A stretch of 64,000 bases of DNA. Origin: Myripristis murdjan (lineage: Eukaryota > Chordata > Actinopteri > Holocentriformes > Holocentridae). The stretch lies in the NCBI RefSeq assembly GCF_902150065.1, contig NC_043987.1, forward strand, positions 21,440,987 to 21,504,986, in the 5' to 3' direction. The translations under genes were made by a program, and so were the position numbers. The notes under the pieces are model-generated. The model had not been told where the DNA came from. It saw only the letters and a program-made list of their open reading frames with translations, and searched no databases. How positions within the stretch are numbered: position 1 is the stretch's first letter; every line of letters begins with the position of its first letter. Positions 57,167-64,000 of this stretch are shown here, piece by piece.

Positions 57167-57183
57167 GACCATCAAACAACTGA
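51809..57183 (+). CDS. eif3g: Eukaryotic translation initiation factor 3 subunit G
   Basis: 296-residue eIF3 subunit, near the mRNA entry channel of the 40S subunit, acting in scanning and reinitiation. Ten exons: 51809-51831, 51921-51967, 52618-52706, 53229-53288, 53401-53505, 53759-53954, 54058-54168, 54303-54439, 56945-57051, 57168-57183; all phases agree. The N-terminus ([14 protein letters not shown]) is as in human; the acidic segment after it is shorter than in human (320 residues). [39 protein letters not shown] and a CCHC zinc knuckle ([13 protein letters not shown]) follow. The C-terminal RRM spans about 205-290, with RNP2 IRVTNL and RNP1 GFAFISFH. The last exon has only 16 coding bases and is preceded by a long T tract. 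Intron 8 (2.5 kb) holds nested transposons. Confidence 0.97.
54471..56549. mobile_element. Outer DNA transposon in eif3g intron 8
   Basis: Terminal inverted repeats: the left end ACTATGTTTACATGCACACC and the reverse complement of the right end ACTACGTTTACATGCACACC continue to match (28 of 30 positions). The parts just inside are rich in GGAATATT and TTCCGGTT. Total length is 2079 bp, of which about 1445 bp is a later insertion. No transposase is readable. The superfamily is not assigned, as no clear target duplication is seen. Confidence 0.75.
54580..56018. mobile_element. Inner DNA element nested in the outer transposon
   Basis: Starts CAGGGCTTAAAGT and ends ACTTTAAGCCCTG, a perfect 13-bp inverted repeat. 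It is flanked directly by TTCCTG at 54574-54579 and 56019-56024, which looks like a six-base target duplication. It contains further element starts, such as CAGTGTTTCCCCTATC at 54909 and TAGGGCTCTATAATTTCCGC near 55420, suggesting more layers. The middle (about 55500-55780) has a short open frame with no function I recognise. Confidence 0.75.
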
Positions 57184-57250
57184 GGTCCAACCAGAGTGTT
57201 TGAGGAGAATGCCAGATTTTATTATTGTGGTAAAATACGGCTGTAACCTA

Positions 57251-57256
57251 AATAAA
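57251..57256 (+). terminator. Poly(A) signal of eif3g
   Basis: AATAAA about 68 nt past the stop. Confidence 0.8.
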
Positions 57257-59194
57257 GAAGTGATCAGAACCAGATTGTGATAATTCCCTTGTTGTCATTG
57301 GCTCATAAATGCTGTGTAGATAGCCCTGAAAAACATTAAATAACCCTTACATTGTAGAGCATTTGCAAAGTGACTGTCTTAAAGTTCATCTTTTGGAAGA
57401 TTAATTAGCAGATTGAGAATTAAAATGTTAAGTTATATCCATGTGTTGGAAATGGAGTCATGATTGACATGTCACGTACTCATGAAAGTTTTAATTGTTC
57501 TGCAATATTACAGACTGTATTGTTGGATTGCAGAGATGACTTGGCTTACAAGTATAACTGTTTCAGACCCCATCCCCCCACACGTTTGAAGTATTGCCTT
57601 AACTTCTGAATCAGAAGCATTTCTTGTTCAGCTTTACTGTGTTATCCCAAAGTATAAGCTGAGCTTTATTAAATAGCACTTTTTGAAAGTTAGTGCTAGA
57701 CAAATGGAAAACTTTTTTTTTTTTTTTTTTTTTAAAAGTAACAGGAGTCAATATCAGTATAGAGTGCCATTGAGACTTCCCAATGTCACACAAAAAAAGA
57801 TGAGATTTTCCACTGAACTCCATATCCACTGTATAAAGTAGACCTTAAGCTGTTAGAAATGCATGTTGGTCAAGCTCCTGCACCTTTTATAAATTGACTG
57901 CAAGCATAGAAAGTACAAGCGAATTGCAAAATGTGACCTTGGCATTACAGGGTGGACAATAGTGAAGTGCCCCATATATATTTAAAGGAAACAATGTTAT
58001 GGTTTTGTCAACAAATGTTTTTTGTCAAAACATGACTTTTTTCACCTACTGTATTTTGAATTGTGAACAGGTAGGCTACATTTGGAAATAACACTCTACA
58101 ACAGCAAAATAAATAAATAAAACCTTCAACTAGATGAAAAAACAAGATTGATATAAACAAAACAAAAACCATTTGTCCCTAAATGTAGGCCTACCACGAA
58201 AAGTATGAACATAGGTATCCTTTCAAATGGTTTCTTTCTCTGCATATGTTTTGTCCTCCACTTGACTTCTGGAACACTGAAAAACTTATAAAACTGTTAT
58301 AAAACTAGACTTGATGACGGGGTGGACAATGACAGGGAGGACATTTTTGGCTGAAGTTAGCATTTAATGAGCACATGTTGGGCCATTAGCTAGCAACATG
58401 TATCAGTTAGGAAGGTGACTGGGTATACTTTAACAAATATTTTGAATTTCTGAAAAGCATTTATATAGATTCATATTTTGCAATGACAGGGTGGACACAT
58501 TAAGATTGGGGTTTGGGGGGTTTCTTATAGTGGCAGTAACCACCTAATGATGGGGTGGACAGCAAATCCAGGGACACATGCAAAACGTTTATTATTATGA
58601 CATTAGACCATAAATGATCCAATTGACTCATCTTATTCAAGTACTTGATGAGAGCAACAAGAGCATGTAAAAGATTTGTACATTGTATATCATTTATCTA
58701 CTTATTTCACTCAGTGAAGTTAGTAGAGAGGAGTTTGGGACATGGCAAAATCACATGCATCTAATCATAGAACTTTTTTAAAAAAAAAAAAAAATATGAA
58801 AAACACCCTTTTAAAGATGTATCTCTGTACAAATGTGTGTTTAAATGTTTGGCCATTTATAATAAACCCTCAGAGTTTTGTTATTTTGCAAATTTTTCAT
58901 GAAAAGTGAGTGATTTCTGCCCGGGACACCAAATGGTACCCTATATTGATATTGACTCAACTGCCAGAACTACTGCTAGAATAAGTAGCAGTCAGCAAAC
59001 ATTCCCAAGTGCAACATGTGGTCTTAGTTGATACAGCCACAACTTAAAAAAAGCTGACAAGGCCCATACCAAATATGGATAACCATTTTTGGTTAAGTAC
59101 AATTGTAAAGTCAAGTAACCAACCTTAGTATCACTTCCTACACCATGTTTGTCCTGTTAATGAAGTACAGTCCAACAATCCATTTGATAAGAGC
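57257..59194. other. eif3g-dnmt1 intergenic region with repeated GGGTGGACA motif
   Basis: The two genes converge here. No gene is seen. GGGTGGACA recurs four times in one orientation (about 57950, 58319, 58490, 58553), often preceded by ATGAC or GACAG. The DNA is AT-rich, with A/T runs at 57714-57735 and 58778-58793. It may be an old unclassified interspersed element. Confidence 0.45.
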
Positions 59195-59200
59195 TTTATT
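59195..59200 (-). terminator. Poly(A) signal of dnmt1
   Basis: Minus-strand AATAAA, 237 nt past the stop. Confidence 0.7.
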
Positions 59201-59436
59201 TAAAATATTACAACATATAAAAGCTACATACAATTTAAATCACATAATGTGAACATTTCAATTACACTGTTAAAACCACATTTAGAAACTGAAAACACGG
59301 AATGGTACTGCACAGAATGTCCAGAGTGGCCACTTGAGTGACACGGCTCAAAACCAGCCCATTAAAAATCATGATTGCCTGATGCCTCAGCATCAGGATT
59401 TGAGGAATTGATTCCACACAGGAGGGCAACAAGGGA

Positions 59437-63925
<4,489 letters not shown>

Positions 63926-64000
63926 CTGAAACATAATTAACATTGGAATAGGGGTGAAGTATTTGGTAGAATTTTTTTTTCCTGATATTGCAATATGATT

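Overview
This is an intron-rich vertebrate nuclear window, almost certainly from a ray-finned (teleost) fish. The genes are split into short exons with GT-AG introns, and the proteins read as clear but diverged versions of human ones. The spacers carry fish-type repeats: L2-like LINEs, Tc1 and hAT-like DNA elements, and many microsatellites. The gene order matches human 19p13 as I know it (ANGPTL6-PPAN-P2RY11-EIF3G-DNMT1, with ICAM genes close by). The species cannot be told from the sequence.

Layout. 1-9116: gene-poor spacer with a LINE reverse transcriptase fragment at the left edge, a perfect 34-bp palindrome and a hAT-like element. 9117-26148 (minus): trip10 (CIP4), an F-BAR/HR1/SH3 membrane-curvature and actin adaptor, 15 coding exons, first intron 6.7 kb. 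27940-33219 (minus): a nine-Ig-domain ICAM-like adhesion receptor built from a duplicated ICAM module. 34157-38273: a Tc1 remnant and a broken L2-like LINE. 38844-41773 (minus): angptl6, a secreted coiled-coil/fibrinogen-like factor. 43972-48232 (plus): ppan, a Brix-domain ribosome-assembly factor that hosts four SNORD105-type C/D snoRNAs in its introns. 49510-50418 (plus): p2ry11, a nucleotide GPCR. 51809-57183 (plus): eif3g, with a nest of DNA transposons in intron 8. 59437-right edge (minus): dnmt1, C-terminal 775 residues (second half of BAH1, BAH2, GK linker, methyltransferase).

I reconstructed all seven host genes exon by exon, with exon phases that fit together, so the exon coordinates in the entries are usable as they stand. 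ppan (large-subunit assembly), its snoRNAs (18S 2'-O-methylation) and eif3g (translation initiation) form a ribosome/translation cluster. The ICAM-like gene and p2ry11 look immune-related, and their upstream regions carry ISRE-like and ETS-IRF composite motifs respectively.

The observations I rate highest are: (a) four SNORD105-like snoRNAs whose D-box spacing falls into two classes predicted to hit two 18S residues two nucleotides apart; (b) an intronic minisatellite in trip10 whose units resemble the adjacent authentic splice donor and repeat a better-looking donor; (c) the duplicated ICAM architecture with a Thr/Pro stalk between its halves; (d) paired inverted PU.1/IRF composite sites upstream of p2ry11; (e) a GC-AG intron in dnmt1.
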